Origin: an uncultured Actinomycetes bacterium | GTDB lineage: Bacteria; Actinomycetota; Acidimicrobiia; Acidimicrobiales; Microtrichaceae | Length of the DNA: 5,766 bases | Direction of reading: 5' to 3' | Assembly (NCBI GenBank): GCA_903941145.1 | Contig: CAJANQ010000434.1 | Span: 1-5,766 of the forward strand | Part shown: one piece after another, positions 4,791 through 5,766 of the stretch | How positions within the stretch are numbered: the stretch's first letter is position 1 | Layout: every line of letters begins with the position of its first letter | The notes under the pieces: model-generated | What the model was told of the DNA's origin: nothing | Database searches by the model: none | Seen by the model: only the letters and a program-made list of their open reading frames with translations | Translations under genes and position numbers: made by a program

Positions 4791-5696
4791 ATGGGTATCT
4801 GTGACGGACGTGTAGTGATCGTGACGGGCGCAGGCCGTGGCATCGGCCGCGAGCATGCGCTGGAGTTCGCCCGACAGGGCGCGAAGGTCGTCGTGAACGA
4901 CCTGGGCGTGGCCCCGGACGGCACCGACCCGTCCAACACGCCGGCCAACCAGGTCGTCACCGAGATCATCGAGATGGGCGGCGAGGCCGTCGCCTCCGAC
5001 CACGACGTCGCCAACTGGGAGCAGGCCGGTGCCATGGTCCAGCTGGCCCACGACTCGTTCGGCAGCCTCGAGGTCGTGGTCAACAACGCCGGCATCGTGC
5101 GCGACCGCATGTTCGTGAACTCCGAGGAGTCGGAGTGGGAGGCCGTGCTGCGGGTCCACGTCATGGGCCACGCCGCCCCCGCCCGTCACGCCGCGGCCTA
5201 CTGGCGCGTGAAGTCCAAGGCCGGCGAGCCGGTCTCGGGCCGCATCATCAACACCTCGTCGGGCGCCGGCCTCATGGGCTCCATCGCCCAGGCCGCCTAC
5301 TCGGCTGCCAAGGGTGCGATCGCCAGCCTGACGCTCGTGCAGGCCGCCGAGCTCGGCCGCATCGGCGTGACGTCCAACGCCATCGCCCCGGCCGCCCGGA
5401 CCCGCATGACCGAGGCCGCGTTCGCCGAGATGATGGCGACCCCCGAGGAGGGTGCGTTCGACGCCATGGACCCGGCCAACGTGTCGCCGCTCGTGGCGTG
5501 GCTCGGCTCCGAGGCCTCGGCCGACGTGACCGGCCGCGTGTTCGAGGTCGAGGGCGGCATCATCGGGATCGCCGAGGGCTTCCGCCACGGCCCCCGGGTC
5601 GACAAGGGCGCCCGTTGGGACCCCGCCGAGGTCGGTGCCGTCGTGGCCGACCTGCTGCGCGAGGCCACTGCGCCCACGCCCGTCTACGGCACCTGA
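4791..5696 (+). CDS. SDR oxidoreductase of 17-beta-HSD4 / Rv3548c type, 301 aa
   Basis: NAD-linked short-chain dehydrogenase resembling the dehydrogenase domain of 17-beta-hydroxysteroid dehydrogenase type 4 (3-hydroxyacyl-CoA dehydrogenase) and, from memory, the mycobacterial Rv3548c protein encoded in the cholesterol-catabolism region. TGAGRGIG is at residues 12-19. Asp37 in VVVNDLG, at the end of the second strand, favours NAD+ over NADP+. NNAG is at 98-101, and the active site is Ser157, Tyr170 and Lys174 (YSAAK). The usual Asn of the tetrad is His123 (RVHVMG), as I recall for the HSD17B4 group. The extended C-terminus (HGPRVDKGARWDPAEVG, ending PVYGT) is characteristic of this subfamily. 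ATG 4791 is chosen because MGICDGRVVIVTGAG begins the fold at the right distance; the frame stays open far upstream, but only as antisense of the F420 enzyme. A role in oxidising a hydroxyl of a steroid-derived acyl-CoA is inferred. Confidence 0.93.
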   Translation: MGICDGRVVIVTGAGRGIGREHALEFARQGAKVVVNDLGVAPDGTDPSNTPANQVVTEIIEMGGEAVASDHDVANWEQAGAMVQLAHDSFGSLEVVVNNAGIVRDRMFVNSEESEWEAVLRVHVMGHAAPARHAAAYWRVKSKAGEPVSGRIINTSSGAGLMGSIAQAAYSAAKGAIASLTLVQAAELGRIGVTSNAIAPAARTRMTEAAFAEMMATPEEGAFDAMDPANVSPLVAWLGSEASADVTGRVFEVEGGIIGIAEGFRHGPRVDKGARWDPAEVGAVVADLLREATAPTPVYGT

Positions 5697-5766
5697 CCCG
5701 ACCACCCCGTTCTTCGCCGGCGCCCCCCCACCAGCGCCCCGATTCCCCAGTTTTCGTGACGTCTGA
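5697..5766. other. Downstream non-coding tail of the window
   Basis: Seventy bases follow the last stop codon and I see no gene in them. A weak inverted repeat (GGCGC at 5719-5723, GCGCC at 5734-5738, 10-base loop) is followed after about a dozen bases by TTTT at 5751-5754. It could be a poor terminator for the SDR, but the distance from stem to T-run argues against a standard one. The window ends before the next gene can be identified. Confidence 0.3.

Noticed and set aside
4416..5705. Minus-strand 429-codon open frame opposite the second SDR
   Set aside because: Shadow frame, rich in Gly, Arg, His and Val without motifs, opposite a gene with complete SDR active-site residues.
1..5766. Search for CRISPR repeats, insertion-sequence ends, tRNA/rRNA genes, phage or defence modules
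   Set aside because: No repeated array, transposase, tRNA cloverleaf or defence-type domain was seen; genes are tightly packed and of ordinary metabolic families.

Overview
The window is very GC-rich DNA with strongly G/C-biased third codon positions. It carries a coenzyme-F420-type luciferase-like oxidoreductase, an acyl-CoA dehydrogenase of the kind that is multiplied in actinobacterial lipid and steroid degraders, and two short-chain dehydrogenases. This points to an actinobacterium. The gene style and the frequent absence of Shine-Dalgarno sites would fit an Acidimicrobiia-type or mycobacterial-type lineage, but the exact taxon is an inference. No mobile element, CRISPR array, rRNA or tRNA was seen.

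Layout. Bases 1-149 hold a strong hairpin (22-62) and the leader of the first gene. Bases 150-917 (+) encode a 255-residue protein I do not recognise, followed by a small GC-rich hairpin (932-950). A perfect 18-bp inverted repeat at 954-971 matches the published KstR operator pattern TnnAACnnGTTnnA. It sits just upstream of a probable leaderless promoter for an acyl-CoA dehydrogenase (993-2222, +) and an SDR dehydrogenase (2267-3076, +). That SDR runs tail-to-tail into a minus-strand operon, with only 3 bases between the stop codons. In transcription order the minus-strand operon is an F420/LLM-class oxidoreductase (4687-3842), an NTF2/SnoaL-like protein (3840-3400) and a small LapA-domain membrane protein (3376-3080). 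A 103-bp divergent region (4688-4790) separates it from a second SDR (4791-5696, +) of the 17-beta-HSD type 4 / Rv3548c type. That region carries a near-perfect 17-bp palindrome overlapping a degenerate copy of the KstR-like site.

Interpretation. The enzymes form a plausible set for oxidising CoA-activated or ring substrates: an FAD acyl-CoA desaturation, two NAD(P)-linked alcohol/ketone steps, an F420-linked step and a SnoaL-fold helper. Together with the KstR-like operator, the best reading is an accessory steroid (or steroid-like lipid) catabolism locus under TetR-family control. The substrate is not visible from sequence alone. I found no sign of a defence system, biosynthetic megasynthase or other exotic module. 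The parts most worth following are the operators, the leaderless starts, the unusual active-site motifs of the SDR at 2267, and the unrecognised first protein.
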